From Microstegium vimineum (Eukaryota > Streptophyta > Magnoliopsida > Poales > Poaceae), in contig CM039128.1 in the NCBI GenBank assembly GCA_022036555.1, forward strand, positions 25,738,719 through 25,802,718: a stretch of 64,000 nt of DNA, given 5' to 3'. The notes beneath the pieces were generated by a model. It did not search any database. It was not told the origin of the DNA and saw only the letters and a program-made list of their open reading frames with translations. Shown here one piece after another: positions 10,530 through 21,738 of the stretch. The stretch's first letter is position 1, and each line of letters starts with the position of its first letter. A program made the position numbers and the translations under genes.

Positions 10530-11578
10530 GAGATTTTGTGTTTCATACCATTTATTATAAAAGGCGGGATAGTTTGTGCTTAGGTAGGCCTCGGTCTCCC
10601 AGGTTGCATCATTAAGACCATGATTACTCCACAGAACTTTGAAGGTCTTCACTTCTTAGTTTCTGGTGACTTTGGTCTTGGTGTCTAGGATCTTTTCTAG
10701 TGTCTCATAGTACTCCAAGTCTGATCGGATGACGATGTCAGAGCTCTGAACAGCTTCCTCTTCCGGAACTCGAAGACACTTCTTGAACTAAGATACATGG
10801 AACACTGGAAAGATAGTGCTTATCTCCGGTGGTAACTGTACTTGGTAAGCTACCTTGTCTTTCTTGGCAATGATCCGATAAGGTCCCACATATCGGGGTG
10901 CTAACTTTTTCTTAATTCCAAAACGACGGACACCTCTCATGGGTGACACCTTAAGATACACATAGTCACCAACCTGAAACTCCAAAGGTCTTCTCTTTTT
11001 ATCGGCATATCCTTTTTGTCGAGACTGAGCTGCCCGGATATGCTGCTGAATAGTGCGAACTATTTCTTCTGCCTCCTGCTAAAGTCCATACTAATGTCTT
11101 CCCACTTCTACTTGGGTATAGATAGAGGTTGTAGCAAACCGACAGGTTTCATGTGCACTGCCTTAATGCGACAACATGTATCACACTTTGCGACATATTC
11201 CGCAATATCCAACTTCATCTTAGACCACCAATACCTTGTCCTGAGGTCATGATACATCTTACTACTGCCAGGGTGAATCGATAGCTTTAAGTTATGTGCT
11301 TCGTTGAGAATCCTATCTCGCAGAGGCTGGTCTTTAGGAACTACCAGACGTTGATTGAACCATAGGACTCCTTTCTCATCCACTTTGAAATTCAGAGACT
11401 CACTGGTTTCCAACCTTTGTTTGGTTTGCATAAGCTCTTTGTCTGATTTCTGTCCCTCAATAATATCACTATCCAAGGTGCATTGGATAACAATATTATT
11501 TAACACCAAAGGATGCATTAGATCAAATCCATCTTCTAACAGAGGTTGCAACAAGTTGCAATGAGATTTGCGGCTCAA
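10530..11578 (-). pseudogene. Tekay integrase zinc finger and chromodomain-like tail, catalytic core deleted
   Basis: From right to left: the end of RNase H, then an H-H-C-C zinc-binding segment (SIHPGSSKMYHDL, then YVAKCDTCCRIK), reading into LLQPLSIPK. After about 11090 the frame jumps directly to QEAEEIVRTIQQHIRAAQ, which belongs C-terminal to the catalytic domain. The D,D-35-E core, normally a few hundred bases here, is missing. The tail follows: GDYVYLKVSPMRGVRRFG at about 10920-10985, then about 10590-10640 TFKVLWSNHGLNDATWE, a chromodomain-type segment that in chromoviruses targets insertion. At least one in-frame stop lies in the tail. This copy cannot make an active integrase. Confidence 0.8.
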
Positions 11579-11579
11579 A

Positions 11580-13289
11580 GCATTTGCTACAACATTCGCT
11601 TTTTCCAGGATGGTAATGCACCTCTAAGTTATAATCCTTGATTAACTCTAGCCATCTCCGCTGTCTCATGTTCAATTCAGACTGGGTAAACAAGTACTTC
11701 AAACTTTTATGATCCGTGAAGATGTGACACAAGTTACCCATTAGGTAATGTCTCCATATCTTTAAAGCATGCACAATTGCTGCTAACTCCAAGTCATATG
11801 TCGGGTAATTCTTCTCATGTGGTCAAAGTTGTCGTGAGGCATAAGCAATGACTCTTCCATTTTGCATCAACACACATCCCAAACCAATGGTCGATACATC
11901 ACAAAACACATCAAAAGGTTCCTCCAAATTTAGTTGTGCTAAAACTGGGGAAGTTGTTAACAGTGTCCGCAAGGTACGGAACGCTGTTTCACATTCTAAA
12001 TTCCATTCAAACTTCTTATTTTTCTGAGTTAACCTTGTCATAGGTTTAGCTATCTTAGAAAAGTTCGGGATAAAACGACAGTAATACCCGACCAATCCTA
12101 AAAAGCTGCGAACCTCATGCACGTTAACGGGTGCTTTCCAATTCATGCCTTCTTGCACTTTTGAGGGATCCACTGATATACCTTCTCCTGACAAGATGTG
12201 ACCCAGAAAAGGCACTTTGGTCAACCAAAACTCACACTTGCTGAACTTAGCATAAAGCTTATGCTTCCTTAACCGTTTCATCACTATTCTCAGGTGTTCT
12301 GCATGGTCTTTCTCATTTTCTGAGTATACCAAAATGTCGTCGATGAAGACCACAACAAACTTGTCCAACTCTTGCATGAACACGGAGTTCATCAAGTACA
12401 TGAAATGCACAGGCGCATTTGTTAATCCAAAAGACATCACTAGATATTCATATAGACCGTACCGGGTGGAGAAAGCGGTCTTAGGTACATCATCCTTTCT
12501 GATTTTAATATGATGGTAACCTGACCTCAAGTCTATCTTAGAGAACACCTTTTCTTTAGACAACTAATCGAACAACAAATCAATCCGAGGCAACAGATAT
12601 TTATTTTTGATGGTAACTGCATTGAGGGGGCGATAGTCCACGCACATTCTAAAAGTTTTATCCTTCTTCTTCACAAAGATGGCGGGACATCCCCAAGGTG
12701 AACAACTCGGGCGGATGAAACCCTTTTCTAACAACTCCTGAAGTTGCTTCTTGAGCTCTGCTAACTCGTTGGGTGGCATCCTATATGGCCTCCTAGATAT
12801 AGGTGCTGTTCCGGGAGCCAACTCTATAGCAAACTCAACATCTCTGTCCGGGGGCAACCCTAGAAGATCATCAGGAAACACATCTGGAAACTCACAAACT
12901 ACAAGAATCTTATCCAGCAACTCTACAATGATGGCAAACATGACTTCCAACTGATTCGGATTCTTAGGTAAGAGGATTCCAAAAGTGGCTCCATTCTGGG
13001 GGTTGGTAATAGACACTACACGCTGGGCTATATCTAGATGCATCTTCCAAGCTTTCATCCATTCCATTCCAAGAATGACATCTAGACCTAGCTCAGGTAT
13101 TACAATGAGGTGGACACTGACCGAAGTGGTCCCCATTGTAATTTCTTCATCTTTTACCATTTTACGAGTATATAGGACAGCTCCAGCTGCACTAATCTGA
13201 TACTCCTTTTCCAACTCTACCACCTTCTTCTGACTCCGCAACACGAAGTTCCCACTAATGAATGAATGCGATGCTCCAGAATCAAACAA
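11580..13289 (-). pseudogene. Tekay protease, reverse transcriptase and RNase H region
   Basis: Protease starts with the catalytic D-S-G-A (FDSGASHSFI, near 13289). RT follows with the conserved RPYRMPP region, MCVDYRPLN, KIDLRSGYHHIKI and the F-x-D-D box FIDDILVYSENEKDH (near 12340). RNase H contains VFCDVSTIGLGCVLMQ and FTDHKSLKYL. A stop at 12564-12566 (TAG where Gln is usual) and another at 11823-11825 (TGA) split the frame, and a frameshift near 11580 ends it. RT style and the downstream chromodomain place it in Del/Tekay. Confidence 0.85.
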
Positions 13290-13343
13290 GATAACTGCAG
13301 TACATTGATTAACAAGGAACGTACCAGCTGTGACAGGCTCTCC

Positions 13344-14310
13344 CTATGGTACTTCCTCTAAGGTGGTGTGGTGGACGTTCCCTGTGCGAGGCTTCTGTGG
13401 ATGGTTGAACTGCTTCCTTGGCTTGGTGCAGAAACACGACAGGTGACCAGCTTGGCCACAGTTATAGCATGGCCCCACCACATAGTGCGTCTTCTGCCCT
13501 CCAGCTCTAGGTGTTGCGGCTTTATCCTTATTCGGCTGCATGGGCGCAATGGAGGGCCTCTGGTAGCCTGGACGAGCACGAACATTGGTCATCTTCCTTT
13601 GAGGTGGATGGAATCGTGCACCAGCCTGTGGTGGACGAAATGCTGGCCTTGAAGCATTAGGACCCATGTTCTGGTAGGACCCTCCATCTGGGACTCGACG
13701 ACGAGTCTCTGCAAGCAACCTGTTGTCGTTGGCCTCCTGGTTCAAGCAGTTGCTGAAGGTGAGGCGGTAGCTGTTGCCCATCTTGGAGAGAAGAGTGGCA
13801 TTCATGCCCCTCTTGAAGATGGCGATCTTCTTCATGTCGGTGTTGACAAAGTCAGGAGCATAGTGGGCGAGGCGGTTGAAGCTGGCGAGGTACTCTATCA
13901 CTGACCTGGTACCCTGAGAAAGCCTCATGAACTCAGTGAGCTTCATCTCCATCACTCCATCTGGGATGTAGTGACGACGCATAGCAGTGGAGAACAATTC
14001 CCAGGTGACCGCAGTGCCAACAGGCAAGTTATCGCGGTATTGGGACCACCAGATACTTGTTGGTCCTTCCAGCATGTGCGCGACATACTCTGCCTTTAGC
14101 TCCTCCGTCAGGCGCAAAAGTCAGAACTTCTGTGTCATGGAGTGCAGCCATTCATCGGCCTCCAGCGATTCCGTAGCTTCCTTGAAGAACAGAGGACGCG
14201 TGTCCATGAAATCCTTGTAGGAGCTGTACTGATTAGGCATGGAGCCTTGCTGTTGCCTGTGCTGCTGAGCCGTGTTGGTTGCCTCTCCATCACCCTGGTT
14301 CTGAGGCCAA
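13344..14310 (-). pseudogene. Tekay gag (capsid/nucleocapsid), 5' end fused to LTR sequence
   Basis: Gag core segment with WWSQYRDNLPVGTAVTWELF and MRLSQGTRSVIEYLASFNRL, followed by a basic stretch and one CCHC zinc knuckle, CYNCGQAGHLSCFC (near 13430-13475), which binds RNA. An in-frame TGA lies at 14118-14120. The open frame continues past 14310 into LTR sequence, because a deletion has joined the middle of the 5' LTR to the start of gag and removed the primer site and leader. Confidence 0.8.
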
Positions 14311-16026
14311 GCTGACAGGTGGGACCCCGTGGTCAACTCGGGTCCACATGCCAGTGAGTGCAAAGCAGAGCACCGGCGCTGACCGGTGCGTTCTCGCCGT
14401 CGGTGAGCTCGTCAGCGGCGAGGGTGGGTGCGCTGGGCTCGTGGTGATGACGCGAAGCGACTGGTGGGGTTGGTTGAACCGGCGTGACCCTGTTGCGAGC
14501 CGGCGGTCTGCGGTGGCGGAGCAGTGCGGCGGTGCGAAGTGGCGGGGCCGTTACCAGCGGTGCTGTTCTAGGCTAGCGGTTGCGTGTGCATCGTGGTGAT
14601 GCGGTGAGTGCAGCGCAAAATCTGGTTGGACCGAAGGAGCTTCGAGGAGGTCCGGCCACGTGCGAGCTCCGTGGCTGCGGCAATGGCGCGCAGCCAACGA
14701 CGCTGTGTCGTTCCAAGGTGCAAGGGTGCTAGCGGAGGGGTGTTCTCACCTCTACTACCTCCGGTGAAGCTTCCACGGAGATGGAGACGACGGAGGTGGT
14801 CGGAGGAGAGGCAAACGTGGTTAGGTCGTTGCGGTGGCAACTACGAGCCGAGGAACGGCGGCGGCGTTCTGGGAACGGTGGAGCTCGGCTGGCGAAGGCG
14901 AGGCGAGCAGGGCGTGTGCGAGGCGAAGGCGAGTGAGCGTGCGAAGTGGATCGAGCAGAGACGCTCGGGTGGCGGTGCAGCGAGGAAGGGGCTGCTGCGG
15001 TGCTCTTGGTGGTTGGTGCGGCGAGAGCAGAGGCAAAGCGAGCGAGAGAGTGAATGAGCAGGTGTGTTCGTGGTTATGAGAGGTTGCGGGGGTGTAGGCG
15101 CTCCTGCTGACGTGGTCATGGCCGACCGGGGCTGCCGGTGGGGGCCGTCATGCGACGACGCGGCGGTCGGCAGCGGGGAGGCGTGTCTGCGGCGCGCGGG
15201 GTAGAGGCGGCAGCGCGTGGGGCAGGGCGCTACTTGGTCCTAGCGCCGTTAGGGCGGATGCGGAACTTGATCGCGAGCGAGACAGGGCGAGCGGCCGGTC
15301 GGACGCAGCACTGCGACGGCATCAATGCGACACGCTGCGGTTCTGCGCGGGCAGAGGCAGGGAGTGGGCAAGGCCGTTTGGTCGGCACACTGCCGCAGGG
15401 CGCGACGCGAGGCGAGTGGCGCAGAGCGGCAGTCCGCGTCCGCGCGTAGGCATCGGCGGCCACGCGGCAGGGACGCCGGCGTACGGCGCGGCCGTGTCAG
15501 GTGAGTGCGTGCGTGCGTGCGTTACGCGTGCGACGCACGTGAGCACCACGTGCGCGGGAGCGTGGGCGGGGCAAGGCCGGCTGGGCCGAAAGGGTTGCTG
15601 CGGCCCATTCCAGTTTCTTTCCCTTTTTCCATTTTCTTTTATTTATTTCAAAGTGAAATTGCTTCAAAACAGTTTCAAAAACTCAAAACTAAGATTTGAA
15701 ATCTAAACAAAAGTTGCTCAGAATAATATTCTCTACATTTTTCATGTAGGTCATATTTTCTAGAAACTCTTATTTTCAAAGGTTGCAGTTCTAAATTGCT
15801 GAAAGAATTTAAGGGACAAGAATTACTTTAACCTTTTAATAAATAAACTAAACTTAATTATTCAAGTCTTAACTTAGAGCAAAAGCATATGACTCCTATT
15901 CAGTTCTAGTTTCAATAGGTAACAAAACATTCATATGAATGATGCCATATGCAACATGAGTGCAATGCAATGCTTATGCTTAGGCTAATGATGATCCTAA
16001 TGCAAAGCTTGACACATGGTGTCACA
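14303..16026 (-). repeat. 5' LTR of the Tekay element, truncated
   Basis: 1.7 kb that match 8791-10520. The right end reads TGTGACACC on the - strand at 16026. The inner (left) end stops at GAGGCC (14303-14308), where the sequence switches to gag, so the R/U5-proximal half, primer site and leader are gone. Confidence 0.85.
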
Positions 16027-17750
16027 GGCGGAAGCGGGGCTCAGACTGAGGGGCCATGGGCACCGGCGGACTAGCTGTGGTGGCTAGTACTTGGCACCGG
16101 CGAGTGCGAGAATACATGAAGGTAGAACGAGCGGGTCGAGCGGAGGCATGGGACTCGGAGTCTGACCGGGCGAAGACAAGGTGGCTCGAGTCGAGCGGTT
16201 TGGTGGTTTGGGCCTCAAAACCATCCGAGGACGGTTTCCGAGTTTGTGCCTCAAAACTCGGGGTTTGGTAGTTGATCCCAAAGCTACCGGTGGCGGGTTT
16301 CCTGGGTTTGGGCCTCAAAACCTAGGCGGAGCTTCCGAGAAAGCGGGAATGGCACGTGGCGGAATCCTGGAGGTTGCGTCGAGGCGACGGCAACTCCCGG
16401 CAGGAAGTGGGGCCGTCCATTCAAAATGCGGGAGATATTTTCCAGAGCTTGGACTGCAATGCTTAGGCTAGGTAGTTCACTCAATGTATCTAGGGGGGTC
16501 TTTAGGAAATAGCCAAAGCCCGATAAGTAGGGGGTGAAGGGGTATCCCTCATCCCATCTCTGGAACCCTAATCATTTGCCCCAACTCTCCCTCTCTCTAC
16601 CCTCTCTCTAGTTCATGAGATCCCTAGGTTGATTTCACCAATCTCTGTAAGAACTTGAGTTTGTTGCGAGGAATCGGAGGTCGTAACCTCCATAAGCCAT
16701 GGTGGCTTCGATTTCTTGATCGTGTCCTCGTTTTGCTTGTGTTCTTCGCATTTTGCTTTTGCTCCCTCTTTTTCCTGAGATGATTTCTCTTTGTAGATAG
16801 TAGCTCATGCAAATCCATTTAAACCAAGTTGTTCGTATTCGTGAGGAGCATCTTTGCACCGAAGGAATTCTCCTCAAACCTCTCGAGTACACAGATCGGG
16901 CATTTTCTTTACGGTGTTCTTCGTTCTTGCCCCTTTTCCCCCAAATCCTCGTTTCCTTTCAATCCTCCCCAAATTGAGTGATGATTTTTTCGGGATAGCT
17001 CCTCCATAGCACTAGAAACATTCCTACCAAGTTGGGTTGCTAGTGGAGATCATTTGATTAGGATTTGGGAAGATTTGGCGGAGAGTAAATTGCTTTTCGG
17101 GTTTTCTGCGTTTTTGTCGGGGCCGTCGGACGCTCTGACGGTTTGCGTCGGACGCTGGTACGTGCTGACGTCAGCGTCCGTCGCTTGTCTTGTCTGCATC
17201 CTTCGGTTTTGGCATCGGACGCTCTTCAGAGTCCGTCGCCCAGCGTCCGTTGCGTCTTGCGCGCTATGCGTTTCTGTCAGGCTCTCGGGTAGGCCGACGG
17301 ACGCTCGTCCAAGCGTCTGTCGCCAAGCGTCCGTCACTTCAGCAGTTTTCAGCTTCTGTTAGGCTCTCTGGAAGGCCGACGGACGCTCTCCTAAGCGTCC
17401 GTCGCCAGCGTCTGACGCCCTGCCCTGGAGCGTCCGTCGCGTTGTCTTCCAGCGTCTGTTGCCCTGCTGTTTAGCGTCCGTCGCCTAGTTTTCTAGCTGT
17501 TTTGCTTGGGGTTCTTACCTCTTTCTCATAGGGGTTGAGAACTCAATCTTGGAGGTCTCCGGTGAAATTTCCTCCGCTGCCGGTGACCTTTCATTTGCTC
17601 GTTTTTGCCTGAATCCCCGCTCGCGTTGCTCGGGTTTCGCCTGAGCACCCAGCAACTGGCTTTGGTTTTTGGGAAGAGTGGCCCGAATATTTCGAGAGAA
17701 ATTTGAGGCTCCCATTCACCCCCCCTCTGGTCGCCGTTCTCGGTCCTTCA
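16027..17750 (+). repeat. SIRE-type LTR, left part cut off by the Tekay insertion
   Basis: It matches the LTRs at 36141, 45226 and 47760 from the GGCGGAAGCGGGGCTC segment to the terminal GGTCCTTCA. It contains the family's repeated GGGCCTCAAAACC segments (16215-16325). At 17120-17490 is an array of GGACGCTC and GCGTCCGTCGC motifs. The first part of the LTR lies beyond the left edge because Tekay inserted at GGCGG. ATGCT (17751-17755) is the candidate target duplication. Whether it is solo or an element end cannot be told. Confidence 0.85.
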
Positions 17751-17933
17751 ATGCTGAATTTAGTGACATAGAAACATCAAATGCAGTGGTTCTACTGGAC
17801 AAAATACCAGCGGAACCAAACATTTTTATTTAATTCAAACTTTTGTAGGCACACATTACAATGATGAAAAGAGAAATAAACAAAATGATTGGAAAATAAA
17901 CCTAAGTGCCTATCTCAATCTTGGACTAGTGAC

Positions 17934-18754
17934 CTATGGAGATGGAGGAGCAAAGAGATCCTCTCTCTCGATGGCTTGGGCTAGACGCTTGATCTTCGCA
18001 TTGGTGCTAATGCGAAGAGCCTTAAAACTATCCTCAAGATCAAGGCGTGCCATCCTCCCCTCTGCTGCACGCTCTGCTAACTTGGTGTTGTTCTCCCTAA
18101 GCCTAGCCACTATGCGAAGCAACTTCTCCATGTCACTTTCTTCATCTTCATCCTCGAATTGTTCTGGAGGGCCGGAGATGGATGACGTCTTGCTAGTTCG
18201 CCAGACGGACTTGCGAGACTCCTCCGTCTCAAGCAATCAGTGCACCCCCTCCGCTCCTTAGAGGTGAGAGGAGGGATGAGCACCTTGCCTCTCCCTGGTC
18301 TACCTTGAGCCTTCTGAATTCGCATCCCTGGCGGTGTTGATGGCGAATACGAGTGGGTGTAACCCGTACTCATGTCGCTATCGGTGGAGATGGGCGCCTT
18401 CTTCACCCCAATTTGACCGGTTGTCGGCCTTTTGGACGTCACCGATCGCGCAGCGGGCTTGTTGAGGTTGCCGCGCGGAGACATCGACCGAGCGATGGTC
18501 CGCATCCGCTCCGAGCTCCATGCCCGGGTCGGCCGACCCCCTATAGGGGAGTTCAGCTGCGCCGGCGGTGGTGCCATGGCTAGGGGAGTGACGTCGAGCA
18601 CCTCGACGGCCATGGCGTCGATGTTGATGTCATCTTGGGCCTTGGAAGGGCTTCCGCCGAATGGAACGAGCGGTGCCTTGCCATTGTTGCGTGGTGGAGC
18701 CAGGGTGGTGATCAAGGAGGTGCAAAAGGTGATGGTGGTTTTGAAAGAAAACAA
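17934..18754 (-). pseudogene. Post-pol accessory ORF of the Athila element (env position), frameshifted
   Basis: Athila elements often carry an extra ORF after integrase, sometimes called env-like. The upstream part is basic and Pro/Ser-rich (APPPAQLNSPIGGRPTRAW, IARSMSPRGNLNKP). After a frameshift near 18235-18260 the frame 18236-17934 gives an acidic, helix-prone segment (SDMEKLLRIVARLRENNTKL, then AEGRMARLDLEDSFKALR) likely to form a coiled coil. I see no signal peptide or transmembrane span in the readable part, so I do not call it an envelope. Function unknown. The start is uncertain and may lie upstream near 18827. The region 18830-19180 is AT-rich spacer. Confidence 0.5.
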
Positions 18755-19184
18755 GGTGGAAGGAGGAAGGAGAATGAGAGGGGGTTAAGAAGAAGAGAAA
18801 CAACGTTCAGGGCCTTCATTTTCGCTCGGATCGTGATGAAAACTGAAGGAGAACATTGGCCTGACGCTCCTGTGCAGCGGGGTGTTTGAACTAGTTCAAA
18901 ACACGATCGGCCGAACGCTTTTTGAAAGATTTTGAACGACCAAGCCAGGTTTCGAACTTGTTTGGGTCAGGTGAGTCAGCTCATGAAGTTTCGGGCTGTT
19001 TGGCCCAAAGACAGGTTCGGCCGATCCACTTTAGAGGCCAAATGGGCCGACCTTTCACGAGGGGGGAGTCAAGGCTAAGTCTAGGTCATTTCTAAGGTAT
19101 TTTTCGAAATTTGAACAAAAAAAATAAAACATGTAGATTTTAGTTCTAATTTGGATTAAGAACAAAATCTATCATATAAATTTC

Positions 19185-21735
19185 TTATTCAGGAATTTCA
19201 TGCTCATAGAAAACTTTAAGGCGTTGTCCATTTACCTTGAAGATTTTGATGTCGTCGTCCTGGAGTATGATTGCTCCATGAGTTGTGGCGTAGACGACAA
19301 GGTATGGCCCTTCCCATTTGCTTTTTAGTTTTTCGTGACCGAAGAGCTTGAATCTTGAGTTGAATAGCAAGAGTTTTTCTCCTGGGTTGAATTCCTTGAC
19401 CTTGATTCTCTTGCCATGCCATTTATTTGTTCTTTCCTGGTATATCCTGGCATTGTGATATACTTTCTCTCCCCATTCTTCTAACTCAGAGATTTGCATC
19501 TTCCTGAATTTACCAACAGCTAGTAGATCCATGTTCCATTTCTTGATTGCCCAATGTGCTTTGGACTCTAATTCCACAGGCAAATGCATGTCTTCCCGTA
19601 TACAAGTTGGTATGGTGTCATACTAATTGGAGTCTTGTATGCGGTCCGATATGTCCAAAGTGCCTCTGGTAGCTTGTGGTTCCAAGCTGTGCCCATCTCT
19701 TTTACAGTCTTTTACAAAATGTTCTTGATTTGTTTGTTGGATGTTTCTGCTTGACCACTTGTTTGAGGATGGTATGGAGTTACAACATTATGTCGGATTC
19801 CTTGATTGGTGAGGAACTGGTGGAAGTCTTTGTCAATGAAGTGAGATCCCCCGTCACTTATGACTAACTTTGGGGTTCTAAATCTGGGGAATATCACTTC
19901 GTGGAACATTCTCTTTGAATTGGTTGCATCTGCTTTGCGACAGGGTAATGCTTCCACCCATTTGGACACGTAGTCCACCGCTACTAAGATATACTCGTAC
20001 CCTTTCGATGGAGGAAAGGGACCCATGTAGTCGATGCCACATACATCAAAGACCTCGACTTGTAGGTTGTTGGTGACTGGCATGACATCTCGGGCATTGA
20101 TGTTACCGTGCTTCTGGCACCTTGCACATTTTCTGACATAGTCATGGGTATCCTTGTACATGGTTGGACAAAAGAACCCACTCTGCCAAATCTTAGCATG
20201 AGTCCTGAATGCTCCATAGTGACCTCCGTACTCTGCTACATGGCATCTTTCCATGATCTTGATTGCCTCCTCCATAGGTACACATCTTCTTAACAATCCA
20301 TCATTGCATACTCTATAGAGGTATGGATCATCCCAGAGATGCACTCGACTATCTTGAACTAGTTTCTTCATATCTGCCCCTGGTGGTACATGGCCTGCAA
20401 CCATAAAGTTGACTATATTTGCATACCAGGGGTTGGAGTCTGTCACCTTGAGGAGTGTGTCATCTCTGAGGAAATCGTCGATGGGCACATTCTGTGCTTC
20501 TTTGAATTGCATTCTAGACAAGTGATCGACAACAGAATTTTCTACTCCCTATTTATCTTTTATTTCAAGATCAAACTCTTGGAGTAGCAAGATCCATCTT
20601 ATTAAACGTGGTTTAGCATCTTTCTTAGTGAGCAAGTACTTAAGAGCAGCATGATCTGTATAAACAATGACTTTTGCTCCTACTAAGTAAGATCTAAACT
20701 TGTCTATAGCAAACACCACGACCAACAGCTCTTTTTCAGTTGTTGCATAATTTAGTTGTGGCCCTGTCAAGGTTTTGCTAGCATATGAAATAGCATGATG
20801 CTTCTTATCTTTGGTTTGGCCTAACACCGCACCGACAGCATAATCACTGGCATCACACATTATTTCGAAGGGGAGCTTCCAATCAGGGGGTTGGATGATT
20901 GGAGCTGAGATGAGTGCTTTCTTGAGAACGTAGAAAGAATCTAAGCACTCGTCATTGAAGTCAAAGGGTGCATCATATCTTTGGCTAGCAGGCTTGTTAA
21001 CGGACGGGCAATTTGAGAGAAGTCTTGTATGAACCGTCTATAAAAGCCAGCATGGCCAAGGAAGCTACGAATTCCCTTGACATTCGTGGGAGGTGAAAGC
21101 TGCTCTATGACTTCGATCTTAGCTCTATCCACTTCTATCCCACGCTCGGACACTCTATGTCCTAGCACTATGCCTTCACGGACCATGAAGTGATATTTCT
21201 CCCAGTTCAGGACTAAGTGCTTTTCTTCACATCGTTGTAATACTCTATCCAGATTCTCAAGGCAATTATCAAAAGTCTTTCCATAGACAGAGAAATCATC
21301 CATGAAAACTTCCATGATTTCTTCGATCATGTCGGAGAAAATGGACATCATGCACCTTTGAAAAGAAGTAGGAGCATTGCATAGGCCGAAAGACATTCGC
21401 CTATATGCATATGTTCCATAGGGGCATGTGAAAGTGGTCTTACTTTGATCATCGGGGTGGATCGATATTTGATGATATCCCGAATAACCATCAAGGAAAA
21501 AAAATAAAGAATGTTTTGCAAGTCGCTCCAACATCTCATCGATGAAGGGTAGTGGGAAGTGATCTTTCTTTGTAGCCTTGTTAAGTCTCCAGTAATCTAT
21601 GCACATTCTCCAACCCGTGACGGTTCGTTGAGGAATCAACTTGTTCTTATCATTTCGAACGACCGTCATACCTCCCTTCTTAGACACAACTTGCACAGGG
21701 CTGACCCATTCACTATGAGGAACGGGGTAAATGAT
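19185..21735 (-). pseudogene. Athila pol: reverse transcriptase, RNase H and integrase
   Basis: RT: SPVQVVSKKGGMTVV, WRMCIDYWRLNKATKKDHFP, YSGYHQISIHPDDQ and the catalytic VFMDDFSVYG (near 21300). RNase H: ASDYAVGAVLGQ and VIYTDHAALKYLL-like VIVYTDHAALKYLLTKKD. Integrase zinc finger: HVAEYGGHYGAFRTHAK, then CARCQKHGNI. Catalytic core: GIDYMGPFP, VISDGGSHFID and TSGQAETSNKQIKNI, so all three acidic residues are visible. The C-terminal part is 19185-19589 (KWEGPYLVVYATTHGAIILQ, ending VNGQRLKVFYEHEIPE). Breaks are a frameshift near 20870-20950, an in-frame TAG at 20546-20548 and a frameshift between 19589 and 19712. It is fairly well preserved compared with other elements here. Confidence 0.85.
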
Positions 21736-21738
21736 CCC

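Larger units (their letters stand above)
3678..16026 (-). mobile_element. Tekay/Del-type chromovirus (Ty3/gypsy), decayed, with nested insertions
   Basis: Sense strand is -. The order from right to left is truncated 5' LTR (14303-16026), gag, protease, RT, RNase H, integrase zinc finger, chromodomain-like tail and 3' LTR (3678-10520). LTR ends read TGTGACACC on the - strand at both 10520 and 16026. The RT and the chromodomain-like tail are of the Del/Tekay type. The right end abuts GGCGG (16027-16031) inside a SIRE LTR; sibling LTRs at 36141, 45226 and 47760 show the uninterrupted sequence around that site. The integrase core is deleted. A CACTA element sits inside the 3' LTR, and the left Tat+PMD element cuts it at 3678. 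Confidence 0.85.

Noticed and set aside
14608..15706. Open frames on both strands similar to those at 9096-10161
   Set aside because: Same LTR segment (5' copy), same compositional cause.
17120..17490. Regular repeats that might look like a CRISPR array
   Set aside because: Units are short, degenerate, in both orientations and irregularly spaced, inside a plant LTR. No cas genes and a eukaryotic context.
18110..18754. Envelope gene of an endogenous retrovirus
   Set aside because: Position fits, but no signal peptide, furin-like site or membrane span can be seen. Kept as an accessory ORF of unknown function.
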